Both the position numbers and the translations under genes were made by a program. Shown here piece by piece: positions 35,512 through 47,481 of a stretch of 64,000 nt of DNA. Within the stretch, counting starts at the first letter, position 1. The number at the start of each line of letters is the position of its first letter. The DNA lies in assembly GCA_958430865.1 (NCBI GenBank), contig CAUDNR010004136.1, positions 1 to 64,000 on the forward strand. Reading direction: 5' to 3'. This DNA comes from Entrophospora sp. SA101 (Eukaryota > Glomeromycota > Glomeromycetes > Entrophosporales > Entrophosporaceae). The notes under the pieces are model-generated. The model did no database searches. It saw nothing but the letters and a program-made list of their open reading frames with translations, and was not told the DNA's origin.

Positions 35512-37037
35512 TTATTTCAAATCTTCAGTTTCCAAACTTTTTTTAGCTTGAAGTAATATGTTAGTTTGCCATGGTGATAATTTACTAAAATTATCGAAAT
35601 TTTTACATGCAGTTGCAAAAGTTGATGGATCAAAACTATTTCTTGCTGTAATTAATTCCTAAATCAACAAACAAATAAATGAAGAATATATTTTTTTTTA
35701 ATATAAATTTTCTGATTCATCCCCCCGAAAAATATATTTACCTTGATAAATTTACATTCTCTACTATCAGCAAAAGTAGGATATAGATCAATAGAGTCAG
35801 CCAGAAATTTTTCAAGTCTAATCCAATCACCCAAACCAATCATACAAATACATTGGCAATATACAAATCCAGTAGCTTTATACTGTAATAAATTATCATT
35901 TGCCACTGTAAACATTATACTGTCAAATAGTAATATTGATTTATCATAATAACCAATTTCTGCTGCTACTTCTGCTTGTGAAATTATAGAATACAAATGA
36001 CGACTATATTGAAATGTTTAGATAATGATTAATGATTAATAAATAGATAATTAAAGGTTGACTTTTCCCCTTCTATAATTAATATATACACATATATTTA
36101 TTAATAAATATTACCCATCTCCTTCTCTTTCAAAAAGTTCAGCAGCCTTTTCATGTGCAGTTAAAGCTTTCCCTAAATTTTTTAATGATGAATTTACCGT
36201 AGATTTTTTATATTGCTCAGCTATCTGTTCATATATTCTAGCAGCACGTGTACTTTGTCTATCATTGATTTCATAAATCAAAGCTGCCTTCTCCAACATT
36301 TCAATTGCTTTGTCTATTTTTATTGATTTTCAGAAAAATCAAAAATTTTGATATTTATTTCCTATTATTTAGCAATAAATAAATATATGTGTGTGTGTAT
36401 ATATTACCAGGCTGTTTAGTTTGTTGTAATGATTTATACGCATCTTCATAACAACCAGCAGCCTCCAATAAACTATAATTATCATTAATTTTTTCAAATT
36501 TTTTTGCTGCTGATATATAATATTTTGCTGCTGAATTATCTATTATCACAAAATAAATAAAAATTAATTTATTATTATTATTATTAAAATAATAACAATT
36601 CAATATTCTCAAATAACAATAAATTTACAATCTCTTTTTCCTTTAGCTTGAATAGCGTTTTCTTTTTCTTGATTAGCAGATCCTTCCAAAAATTTTAATT
36701 CGACCGCTGTTTCTTTACCACTACCACCAATACCTCCAGTTTCGATTAGTTCTATTTGACTCAATACAAACCATACACCTCCAACACCCAAATAAGTTGC
36801 AGAGCCATCTTTTAGATTGACGATTGAAAATATAACATAATCATCTCTTGTGTATTCTGGAACTGTTGGTTGATCACTAAATATTTTCTTAAAAAAACCA
36901 AATAATTCTTTACTTGTGGAAGTGGTGGAAGATGACGATTCATTTTTTTTTGATATAAAATTGTGAAATGAGGTACTAGTGGGATTAGTTTTATGTAAAA
37001 GGTATAATATCACACAAAGTATAATCCATTCAATCAT
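35512..37037 (-). CDS. Alpha-SNAP (Sec17)-like protein with an unusual N-terminal membrane segment
   Basis: Five exons, 36629-37037, 36408-36539, 36115-36313, 35742-36003 and 35512-35658, join in frame to 382 residues. From about residue 135 the protein is an alpha-SNAP: TPR-like helices (SAAKYYISAAKKFE, DKAIEMLEKAALIYE, AARIYEQIAEQY), the signature PTFADSRECKFIK, and a C-terminal EDLK with the penultimate Leu that in alpha-SNAP stimulates NSF. The usual first 40 or so residues, including the membrane-binding loop, are missing. Instead exon 1 has a signal-anchor-like MIEWIILCVILYLLHK and about 110 unfamiliar residues. Either a fusion, or two genes whose boundary I cannot see. Confidence 0.75.
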
Positions 37038-37226
37038 TCTTGATTACGAAAAAAAAGTCCAAAGATCTATATAGTAATTATTAGAATAAAAATTTTATCA
37101 GTGATTTACTTGACGCAGTAATTTAAAAATTACACATTTTCACTAAGCAAATGAAACGATGAATAAACGGGAAAAATGTATTATTTTATTTATTATTAAA
37201 GAATTACAAAAAAAAAATTTTATTTA

Positions 37227-38270
37227 TTATTGATGTGAATATAATCTATGTTCTTCATAACGAATTGATACTTCGGCTAAAAATTGCCTTTGTTGATCTA
37301 TTTTATTTCTTAACCAAATTTCCAAATCATAATAATTATTATTCTTGATTATTTCAGTGTATTCATTGATGATTAAAACAATATGAGGTATCCAATAATA
37401 TCTGTGTACAGGTATTAGAAACAATCCACCTCGAATCCATAGGCATGATAAATTGTCGAGTAAATTTGTTGGAAGTATCTTTTCTTTTTCAATTTCTTCG
37501 AATCTAGTAATTATTGGGGGACAAAATAAATTCAATCAATCAATTCTTTTTTTATAACAACAATAGGAATAGATATTTTCGTACGTTTTTGTTCTTTCGA
37601 ATAGGCATTTGTCGCAACATCTAACTTGGAATTCCCAATACAATGTTGCCTTGTTATTTTGGTAACGCTTCAAACCGCAGAATTCACATCTTTTATCAAA
37701 AACAGCTAGTCGAATATATCGTAATTCGCTCATTCCTTGCGGTGGTGGTAGCCGCGGGTAGATTAGAAACCGGAGTCTTGTTTTTCGCCAAATGATTTGT
37801 GATATTAATGAATCGGATGTGCACAAATATTGACGAAACAGTTTGCAAACTCTTGACAATGCGAAAATATCTAGAGGCGGCAAATCCTCGCATATTTTTA
37901 CAAATATTTCCGATGAAAATGATGCAAATTTGTTTGAGTTGTATGCTAGTATGGACATATATATATATGTTAATTCTGAAGTTGCTGGTGAATTGGCTGA
38001 TGTTGGCATAGATGTAGGTGTGGATAAATTTGATGTGGATAAATCGAGTGTTGACGATGCTAGCGTTAATATGGATGTAGATTCTGATGATAAATCGGGT
38101 GTGGGTGTTAATATTTTATTAATATTGTTGCCATTGTTGTCGTCAACAGTATTATTATTAACGTTATCGACATTATTAACATCAATTATTTTACAACCTT
38201 TTTTCTTTGAGACCTTTTTTGGCGCTTTAGTAATTGTTACTGCACTTCTTTTTCGCATTCTTAAATTCAT
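37227..38270 (-). pseudogene. F-box protein interrupted by an in-frame TGA
   Basis: ATG at 38270 opens a 244-codon frame: a Ser/Thr-rich N terminus, an F-box at about 117-165 (FSSEIFVKICEDLPPLDIFA, LSRVCKLFR), then a cysteine pair module CEFCG...CCDKC. TGA at 37536-37538 ends it. The very next codon reopens the same frame for 102 more residues, ending in DQQRQFLAEVSIRYEEH. The downstream part includes the YYWIPHI...NEY stretch that I recall following the cysteine module in related glomeromycotan F-box proteins, so it is probably authentic sequence. Hence a nonsense mutation, a readthrough site, or a sequence error within the local ATTG repeats. Confidence 0.75.
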
Positions 38271-38798
38271 TTTATGTGTTAGAAAGAAATATAAATTTAA
38301 AGAATTTGAAAAAAAGAAGAAAAATCGATTTCTTTTATATACAAAACGTATGCATTAATAATCATATGTATATATAATATATACACACGATATATGCAAC
38401 AGTTCTTTTGATCATTTTTATTTTTCAAGCATTGTTAGACTTTCCAAGTATAAATAACAAGTAATTACAAACCCGTACTGTAGTATAACACACGCACGTT
38501 AACGACAACATACTTTTTTAACTGTTACTTGTCGTTGATTCATTCGGAATTAAATTTCTTGGTATTTTTTGTTTACTATTACTAAAAATCAGAAGCAGAA
38601 ATCATTCGTTGTTTGAATCTTTTTATTTCGTTATTGTAAAAAAACTTATATTCTAAATATAGAATTGAATGGATCATTTTCTATTGAATATCTTTGTTTA
38701 TTGGATAAAGCGAATTCATTTTTCCGTTCTCATACATCATACGACTAAAATTAAATGTGCGATAGAAACCTTATTTTTAATATTATTGTTGTTGTTGG
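38271..38798. other. Gene-free region upstream of the F-box gene
   Basis: AT-rich, no ORF. Probably promoter of the F-box gene at its left end. Confidence 0.4.
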
Positions 38799-39041
38799 TC
38801 AATCAATAATATCAGGCCATGCTTGCAAGGGAGTAATTAAAAAAAAATTTTTCTTTAATTCATCACCAAAAGAGATTGAATGAAAATCAAGGATGTCTGG
38901 AACATCGAACTTACTATATACTTTACGATAAACAGGATCAAATAATAAAAAAATAGCATAGTTTAGTGATCTGCCATCCCCTACATCGACTATATATATT
39001 TTCTCTCCTTTTGTATGGCAAAAAAACTTGAGGGTTATATT
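38799..39041 (-). pseudogene. Orphan coding stretch, possible terminal exon
   Basis: Eighty codons are open on the minus strand up to a TGA and look protein-like: KGEKIYIVDVGDGRSLNYAI and LLFDPVYRKVYSKFDVPDIL, ending TPLQAWPDIID. No ATG near its start, and no upstream exon found. I do not recognise it. It is likely a gene remnant or the last exon of an undetected gene. Confidence 0.35.
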
Positions 39042-39296
39042 TTAATATTAATATTAATATCCAGGAAATGAAAATTTGGGGGCTTGTACTGATTCGTTTA
39101 TAATTAACAAGTAGTTTCTCAAGCTTTTGAACAATTTTTTTTGCTCATTATTATTATTATCATTATCATCATCATCCCGGCTAAACATTTCCCCTTTTCA
39201 TGAATTAGTGTCACGTCATTGAAAATTGTTCCCAAACTCGAATTAACACAATCGATCGACTTTGAAGATGCTTTTAACATATTAATAAATTTAATA

Positions 39297-40640
39297 AACT
39301 TGTAAATGATTGGACAAAGTTATTGAACGAATCAAGTTCATATGATGTAGAAATTAGGGTTGGAGCAGTAGACCAGGATGTCAAAACTTTTAAAGCGCAT
39401 TCTGCTATTTTAAAAGCAAGGTCTCCCTATTTTGAAACAGCATTATCGGATAATTGGATAAAAAGATCTGATGATGGCATAATTTTATTTGAAAAAGTAT
39501 TTGAAGTTCTTTTAACGTATATATGATTTACCTTTGTTAATTTGATTTATTATTAACTAAAAATAATATTAATGTTTTTTAAAAGATATATTTACAATGG
39601 AGGAATTAGCATAAATAATCTGGAAGCAGATGATAGTTTACAAAATTATTTAATTATAGAAAAAAAAAGATTGGATTCAAAGAAAATTTGGTTTATGTTT
39701 ATGATATTTCATCAAAATACCAATCATTCAGTTTACTTTATGATTATTCTAAGGAAGTGACTGGTAAAAATCCAGAATTAATTTTAAAGAATGATGACAC
39801 TGTATGTATTGAAAAATCAATGATTACATCAATATTGAAAAGAGAAGATTTGGAAATTGATGAAATTGATATTTGGAGAAAAAGAAATTTCAAAATGGAA
39901 TCAAGATAATTTCAAAGAATTAAAAATTATATTACAAGATTTCTTGTCATTAATTAGATTTGATCAAATCACCTTAAAAGATTTTGATGAAAAAAATCAA
40001 ACCTTACAAAGAAGCTATTGATTGATATAAAAGTATATATAAAGAACTTCTTAAATATCATCATCTCACTGGCAAACAGTAACCAAGTTTAATAAATCGA
40101 AAAGGTCCAAGAACAAGAGAAAGATATTTATTGAGCCCACAAATTAAATATTTAATATTTAATTGGATTAATAAAACAAATGATATGTACAATGATGAAA
40201 CCATTTCATCATATGAATTTGAATTAATTCTTTGTGTATCTCGTGATGGATTTTCTAGAACTGTTTTTGAGGATAGATGCCATGACATTGGACAAACAGT
40301 AACCATTATGAAAATTAAAGAAACTGGAGAATTCCGTAGATTTTACTGTAACTGATAAAAGTTTTATTTTTAAAATTGATGCAAATCAAATAAATAATTC
40401 AATATTCAGCAGAGTCAAAAACACTATGCTTGCAATAGGGTATAATAATATTAATTATATGAAAGATGATATAGAATATGAACTTTTATGATTTAAAACA
40501 ATATTATCGTGTTAATAATAATGTACCTTATTGCTATTATTTTAATTGGAATGCTTATGACAATAATTTAGGTATAAATGGGTTTAAAACCTTTCACCTT
40601 TTAGAAGAATGTGAAGTCTACAAGTTTGTAAGGTCGTAAT
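39297..40640 (+). pseudogene. BTB-BACK-TLDc pseudogene
   Basis: A decayed relative of the three intact BTB-TLDc genes. The BTB part (SYDVEIRVG, FKAHSAILKARSPYFETAL) is at 39320-39515. BACK residues (SSKYQSFSLLYDYSKEV, ITSILKREDLEIDEIDIW) follow in another frame at 39688-39890. TLDc residues (FELILCVSRDGFSRTVFEDR) are at 40131-40355, and FKTFHLLEECEVYKF closes it near 40630. At least three frame changes and several stops separate the parts. It is more divergent from the intact genes than they are from one another. Confidence 0.85.
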
Positions 40641-41394
40641 TTTCAATTAGTCAACAGTCAGTATATATTTCTAAAATACTTTTTTAATATCCATTTGTTT
40701 GTTTTATTGTTTCATTTACATAAAATATTAATTAATTAAAAAGTAATAGCATCGAACTTCTTCACATCCATCATACTAGATTGAATGTTTAATGGTTTAT
40801 TATTTGTGCTCATTGAAGTGAAACCTTCAGTTCAATTTGTAATTTTCCATTGTGACTGGCGAATGAATTGGATTAAACAAAAAGCTCACTGTGGCTCTAA
40901 TATAAAATACAACAACCAAGAATCGCTTCAAGATAGAAAACCCATGTCATAAATTTTGGAATATGGATGATTTACATACAAATTTTACAGGTTGATTTCG
41001 TTTTCTTTTATCTACTACTTACGTAAGCAAGCTGTCGTTTGTGGTGGAAATAAGTTTAGAAAAGAGGTAAAAAAACTCCGTCATATTGTTTAATTATTAT
41101 TCATGTAATAAAAATAAATATTACATAGATTTATTTATATACTGTAGAATTTTATTTCATTCTATTATTATATAAATATGTAATAATACAATAAATATTA
41201 ATTAATATTAATATATAATAAATATATACAAGATTAAAAAAAAAAAATGAGCGAAAAAATCTTTTTTAAAATAAGATATTTATGTATATGTATGTTTATA
41301 TATGTACAAAATGAAAAACGAATGATGTTTTTTAGACTAACTAATATATATATATATGTATAATATCTAAAATATGTTCAGATGTATAAAAAAT
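40641..41394. other. 3' flank of the CSL gene
   Basis: No gene. (AT)n tract at 41345-41358; AT-rich throughout. Confidence 0.5.
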
Positions 41395-43833
41395 TTATGA
41401 ATCCTGTTCATAATAAGAATGTTGAAATTTTGAGATTCCAACAATGGTCCAACATAAATAGTCATCAATTTCTTCAACTGTAGAAGTTGACATTGTAACT
41501 CCGTCATTACCGCCTCCACCAACGATGCAACCACGACTATTAACTCCAGTGCTATAAACATTTCCATTATTAATGATATTCATTGATCTAAACGGTTCCT
41601 TGGTGAATTCTAAATTTTGCATATGAACAACTCGTGATGATTGATATCTTAGGAAAGGTGTTGAGTTCAATGTACAAGATGAAGAAGTATCAGAAGTATT
41701 ATTATCGGAAGAGGAAGAAGTGGAATAAGAAGATTGTGAATTATTGTTATTATGATGATTGTTATCAATTGTAATTGGACCTGCTGCACTTAAATAAAGT
41801 GATTCATATTCATACTCATGATGGTATTGATGATGACGGTGGTGCATATTATTGTTGTTCGATGGTGGTCGTCTTATAATACGTTGTAAAGCAATTTTTT
41901 GCATTTGACTTACAGGCCCAGTAGCATTTTGTAATATACGACTTTTTTCAACTTTACGAATAATTAAACGATCGGATGTGAATCCAGTCACCGGGTTACT
42001 TAAAATGATCTCTGATCCGTAATTTATTGGTGTACTTGATGATGTTGATGTTGTTGTTGTTGTTGTTGCATTACTACTATTATTTACAACAGTAATGATA
42101 AAAGAAGACCAGGAAGTATTCCTGGCACATAATCTTCCATCTTCGATTCCCATATACTTTGTTCTTACAGTTTGAGAATTTATACGATTGAATAGTGAGA
42201 TTTGAGATCCGGATAAAATACACGATGAGAGATTTCTTGCCTTGGCGGTTTTTTTGGAAGGCTTTGAAATTATTGTGATTGGAGATGAATCAAATATTGC
42301 AGATGGTGGGATTGAAGTTGAATTTCTTGGTGATGACGAATTCAAAGTGGGGTTTGTAAGATTATCGAATATTTTTAGTTTAAGAGTAAAGGTCTTTGCT
42401 TTAGCAGTTCCGCTAACATGTAAAAATTTAAATGTGCTCTTCATATCTTCATCAAGTTGACCATCTAGTTCTAATGATTTCTTACCATTTTCACACATCA
42501 CCGACATTAAAAGTTCTGGTCTGCTGTGGTTGTTATCGTTATTATTATTAATAAAAAGATTCTTACTATTGCCACTATTATTGCTTCTGCTGCTGCTGTT
42601 GCCGCTGGTTTTATCAATGATCACTACAGGTGGTGGACATAAAAATCTTTTTTCGCTACCATAAGATTTTTGTGCAACAGTTGCATGATAACACGTAACA
42701 GTAACCAGTTTAAATTTGTTCTTATTGGTTGTAGAGGAGGTAGTGTTGGGGGTGGGGGTGATAGGAGGAATTTCTTGATGAATGCTGAATTTTCTGTATT
42801 TTGAAACACGTAGAGAACCATCGTTATTATTATTATCATCATCTTCTTCATCATCATCGCTACTATTGTTGTTGTTGTTGTTGTTGTTGCTATTATTGTT
42901 GATATAATCTATTTTTCTTTTATTATTATTAATAGTGGTGGTGGTAGAATTATTAATGTTGTTGTAATTTAAAGGTGGTGGTGTAGTTGGTGGTGTTAAT
43001 GGTGATGAATTAGGTGAAGATTGATCTATCACAGCATTGTGATGTTGATGGTACTGATATTGTTGGTGAGAATTGTTTCCAACTGCTTGATTAACACTTG
43101 GAAGTACTGTAGTATTACTACTAGTGGTGAAATGATGATAATTTGAAGGTGGTGATGAAGGTGTAGATGACAATGTTGATGATGAAGGTGTAGTAGAAAA
43201 ATGTTGATGATTATAAAGATCGTTTTTATTGATGACTGGTTTAAAATTAGAAAATTTTGAAGCTATTATTCTATTACTACTGGTAGTATTTATGTCCGAG
43301 TATGGTAAATCATCAATAAGAGAAGTTACAGGTGGTGTTATAGGTGGTGTTAATGTGAATAATTGCTGATGTTGTAAATGTTGTTGATGACTATTATTAT
43401 GTTGTTGATATTGATGATGTTGTTGTTGATATTGATGATGTTGATTTTGTTGAAAGTTATTTTTTGGTTGATCGTCATCGTCCACGTCAATTAATGAAGA
43501 TATTGACATTGCATCGGTTATAGAAGACGTTTGTGCAGCAGGTGTTGGTAGTGGGGTATAATTGAAATTAAAATTTGAAGGTGGAGGAAGACGAAATTGA
43601 TGGTATTCATCACGTTGATATTGTTGAGAATAAGTTTTATTATTATTACTACTATTTAAATGATGTTGATGTTGTTCAGCTGCATTCAAAAGATTTTCAA
43701 AATTACATCTACCATTATTACTATTATTACTGCTAGAGTGCTGCTGATAAGAACTATCATTATTATTATTATGATTTGAAATGGTAGAGCAACAAGGTGA
43801 AGCTGGATAAATATTTGAAGCCGGGTTTTCCAT
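41395..43833 (-). CDS. CSL family transcription factor (CBF1/Su(H)/LAG-1)
   Basis: A single 812-codon exon from an ATG at 43833. After about 365 residues of His/Gln/Asn-rich disorder comes the DNA-binding Rel-like N domain (VTCYHATVAQKSYGSEKRFL, about 375-395; family form is [20 protein letters not shown]). A second block, FLHVSGTAKAKTFTLKLKIF, follows, then the beta-trefoil domain from about 525: ISKPSKK, SGSQISLFNRINSQTVRTKY, TSDRLIIRKVEK, VSQMQKIALQ, and the terminal CWTIVGISKFQHSYYE. Asn/Thr-rich inserts enlarge loops. Fungal CSL proteins (fission yeast cbf11/cbf12) bind GTGGGAA-like sites and regulate lipid, adhesion and cell-cycle genes; fungi lack Notch. Target genes here are unknown. 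Confidence 0.93.
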   Translation of the reverse strand: MENPASNIYPASPCCSTISNHNNNNDSSYQQHSSSNNSNNGRCNFENLLNAAEQHQHHLNSSNNNKTYSQQYQRDEYHQFRLPPPSNFNFNYTPLPTPAAQTSSITDAMSISSLIDVDDDDQPKNNFQQNQHHQYQQQHHQYQQHNNSHQQHLQHQQLFTLTPPITPPVTSLIDDLPYSDINTTSSNRIIASKFSNFKPVINKNDLYNHQHFSTTPSSSTLSSTPSSPPSNYHHFTTSSNTTVLPSVNQAVGNNSHQQYQYHQHHNAVIDQSSPNSSPLTPPTTPPPLNYNNINNSTTTTINNNKRKIDYINNNSNNNNNNNNSSDDDEEDDDNNNNDGSLRVSKYRKFSIHQEIPPITPTPNTTSSTTNKNKFKLVTVTCYHATVAQKSYGSEKRFLCPPPVVIIDKTSGNSSSRSNNSGNSKNLFINNNNDNNHSRPELLMSVMCENGKKSLELDGQLDEDMKSTFKFLHVSGTAKAKTFTLKLKIFDNLTNPTLNSSSPRNSTSIPPSAIFDSSPITIISKPSKKTAKARNLSSCILSGSQISLFNRINSQTVRTKYMGIEDGRLCARNTSWSSFIITVVNNSSNATTTTTTSTSSSTPINYGSEIILSNPVTGFTSDRLIIRKVEKSRILQNATGPVSQMQKIALQRIIRRPPSNNNNMHHRHHQYHHEYEYESLYLSAAGPITIDNNHHNNNNSQSSYSTSSSSDNNTSDTSSSCTLNSTPFLRYQSSRVVHMQNLEFTKEPFRSMNIINNGNVYSTGVNSRGCIVGGGGNDGVTMSTSTVEEIDDYLCWTIVGISKFQHSYYEQDS

Positions 43834-45279
43834 ACTTCTTTAATTTTTAATTATAATTTGAAAATTTAATTAGTTCGAAAATTTTAATGTTTTAGTTTTG
43901 TTTGAAAATAATATAGATTCAAAAATTTTATTAAAAAAAAAAGAAAAAAAAGAAGAAAATTCCAAGTTGTTTTTCTACGGTATTTATATATTGTGTGTGA
44001 TAAATGAGATCAACTTTGCTGATTTTAATTTGATTTCTGGATTTTTAATTACAATAATATTTATACATTATATTATTATTTATATCGTATGTAGTGCAAA
44101 ATAAACATGAACTGTATAGTGTGAGATAGTGTGGGGGATCAAAAAAGGGTTTTTTATCTTTTATCTTTTATCTTTTATCAGCAAAAAAGATCTGATTATG
44201 AATTGCGTTTCCTAATTTATATTTTTTTTCATGAAATTAATCGGAAATCCAAATACATTACATACATTGCATTGCAGATAAAATAAATAAAAACAAACTG
44301 ATAAGAATATTTGTTATCAGTATTTAAATATTTATATGTTGTTCTATTATTTTTTTATATGGTGATGATGAATTCTCGTGATGAATTTCAAATTGCAAAA
44401 ACAAACAGATTAAAAAGATACTGCTGTATTACATTCATTATATTATTATTATTATATTATATATTATATTATATTATATATTATATATTATATATATTAG
44501 TACGTATCACTCATTCAATTCAATTCCTATTAAAACTATTCCCACGAATATTTGACGCCTACATTGTGAGAAAAGTCAAATAAGCAATGTGTAAATGAAT
44601 GTGATTGATTAATTGATTGATTGATTGATTAATTGATTGATTGATTGATTGATTAAAATCAGTTGATTAACCTAAATGGTAATCATAATTTAGAAATTGG
44701 CTTTAGAAATATTAAACTTTAGAATTAAACCTTAAGAATCAAATTATCAAAATTGGAATTTTTGAAAATTTTAAATAATATCAATCAAAATTTTAAAAAA
44801 TATGCATCAAGGTAACTAAAAATAAATATAAAAATAATTCGTATAGATAATCTTTTTTATAATTCATTCATTCATATTTATTTCTCATATTAATTCTCAC
44901 ATTAATTCTTGCATTCATAAATTTCCATGTTTGTTGTCTTATGATCTTATCTATGTGTTCACAAATAAACATTAATAGCTTTCTTATCAGTCGGTTATGT
45001 AATTTATTTTTATTTATAATATATTTTATTTATTTATATTATTATTATTGATGTTTGATGAATTTGTAATTAACTATTTGGCATAATTGCACTTATATAA
45101 ATGATGAATATATTTTATTATTATTATTTTGTTTGTTTTTAAATATCCGAATTCCACCGATAAGTTTCCCACAAAAAAAAATTGTGCATCTTTTTAAATT
45201 TTTCAATCTTCTTCTCTTCTATTTTCTATTATTTATTCTAATTAATTAAATTAATTAATTAATAAATAATAAATAAAAA
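43834..45279. other. Gene-free region between CSL and GGTase-I genes
   Basis: Divergent upstream region of the two genes. It contains a TTTTATC tandem at 44156-44180 and an (ATTG)n microsatellite at 44601-44654. Frames at 43898-44104 and 44311-44583 are A/T-rich and unsupported. Confidence 0.55.
44601..44654. repeat. (ATTG)n microsatellite
   Basis: About 13 GATT units interrupted twice by GATTAATT. Confidence 0.9.
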
Positions 45280-47181
45280 ATGTCAACTATCAAAGATAAA
45301 AATGCCACATTATCAACATCAACAACATCAACATCAGAAAATAATAATAATGTTGAAAATAATCTAAAAGAATTCGAAATTGCCAATCATGTCAAGTATT
45401 TTAAACGTTGTCTAGAAATGTTGCCTGAAAATTATACGAGCAACGACACACTTAGGTAGTATTATTATTAATATTATTAATTTGTAAATAATTTAAAGGA
45501 TTTAGCAATTGGTAAAAATCATATGATGTGCATATATATATATATTTATCTACTTGCTACTTATGCATACTTGTATCATAGAATGTCATTGGCTTATTTT
45601 TGTTTATCTGGATTGGATTTATTGGGTGCCATTGATATAGAAATTTCAAAAGAACAAAAGAAAGATTGGATTGATTGGATTTATTCTCAACAAATCTTGC
45701 CTAATTTAGAAAAACCTGGTATTTCATATTTACATAATATATTTTATATATAATATTTTAAAATATTTTTTTAAATATTTTTTTTCTTGGTCAAATTTTT
45801 TTTTAGAAATCAATGAAAAAATTTGTGGGTTTAGAGGTTCACCATTCTCTGGTACTAAATATGATCCAAATGGAGTAACTATTTTATATAATTAAAATAA
45901 ATTATTGTAATTATGAATTACAATTTATCAATATTCATCGTCGTTTAATAAAAAGTAGTCGCGCAATTCGAAATTACCATTCGACGCTGCAAATTTAGCA
46001 ATGACTTACACTGCTTTATGCTCTCTGCTAACTTTGGGCGATGATCTTGCATGTGTCGACAAGACAGCAATTATTAATTCTTTAAAATATTTGCAAAATG
46101 ATAATGGAAGGTGATATATTATGATCTTTTTGTTTTATGCAAATCATTCAAACAATTAAGGAATAATTATTTGTGACAATTAATTTATTATTATTATTAT
46201 TTGTTTAGTTTTACACAAACATATCAAGGGATGGAATCAGATATGAGATTTGTTTATTGTGCTGTCGCAATATCTTCAATATTAAATGATTTCAGTGGGA
46301 TCAACATTTTAAAAATTGTCGACTATATAAAGAATAGTCAGGTAAATAGATACCTATTTGGTTCGGTTTTATTTTTAGATTGTTTCGTGTAATTCACGTT
46401 CAATTCGTGTAATTAATTTATTAAAGTCATATGATTATGGAATTGGTCAAGGCCCAGGATTTGAATCTCACGGTAATTTAAAACTTATTTTCGTCAACTA
46501 ACCAACAAACTAATTGGCTAATCACTACCATTAATAATTAATAGGTGGTTCGACATATTGTGCAATTGCAGCTCTTTCAATACTAGATAAAATTGACGAG
46601 GGCCTGCTCTCTAAAGATGAAACGATATTTTGGTTATTATCGCGTCAAGAAAATAATGGATTCCAAGGTAGAGCCAATAAGCCTGAAGACACTTGCTACT
46701 CTTTTTGGATTGGTGCTTCTTTAAAGGTTGCTAATTTATTAATTATTTTTTAACTTTGGAAAATATTTATACTCATAAGGTACTCATACATATAGATTTT
46801 GAAAGCTTTTGATTTTGTTGATTATAAAAGAAATCGTGATTTCTTAATGACTACTCAAACAAAATACGGCGGGTTTTCAAAATGGCCGGATTACCATCCA
46901 GGTAAATAAATAAATACACACATACACACATACACATTTAATTAAATAGATAAATAACAAAAATAAATTTTTTTTTTCCAAATCAATTCTCGGCTCTCTC
47001 TTTTTTTCTATCATCCTCCCAAACCTTCCCTCCAAAAGATGTTTTGCATACTTATATGGGCTTGGCAGGATTATCATTGATGAACGAGGATGGTTTATCA
47101 TCATTAGATCCGGAGTTGAATATTTCCTCAAGATCAAAAGATCGATTATTAACATCTTGTAAATTTCATCATCTCCAATGA
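45280..47181 (+). CDS. CDC43: Geranylgeranyltransferase type I beta subunit
   Basis: Nine exons, 45280-45455, 45582-45718, 45807-45874, 45959-46110, 46209-46341, 46427-46472, 46545-46726, 46796-46901 and 47039-47181, join in frame to 380 residues, the usual family length. Prenyltransferase alpha-alpha-barrel repeats are visible (NSLKYLQNDNGSFTQTYQG, GGSTYCAIAALSILDK, NNGFQGRANKPEDTCYSFW). The zinc ligands are kept: Asp and Cys in DTCYSFW, and His in VLHTYMGLAGLSLM. It pairs with a RAM2-type alpha subunit and geranylgeranylates CaaX proteins such as Rho, Rac and Cdc42. It is about 300 bp upstream of the third BTB-TLDc gene on the same strand. Confidence 0.95.
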
Positions 47182-47481
47182 AAATAAAATACTAATTGAT
47201 TGTTTGAAGGAAAAAAAGAGAGATAGAGGATTGCATATAATATATATAAAAATATTGTATTGTGTATATATATACCATAGGATTTTTATCTCGTGATCAC
47301 TAATTAAATTATTTTGATATTTGTAAATTATTAAAATACTCAAGTTTTATTATTATTGACTTTGTGTGTGAAAAAAATTATTTACGAATTTTGTCGTATG
47401 GCGCAGTAAATGATCCAAACATATTTTTATTATTTTTAGCAATCGATTGGCATTTTTTTTTTTTTTAAAAAATAAATTAAA

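Noticed and set aside
37843..38358. 171-codon plus-strand frame opposite the F-box gene
   Set aside because: Antisense shadow of the F-box protein's N-terminal half; the minus frame has a recognisable F-box and cysteine module.
44156..44180. TTTTATC tandem considered as telomere-like repeat
   Set aside because: Only four units, internal to the scaffold, and not the TTAGGG-type repeat expected in fungi.
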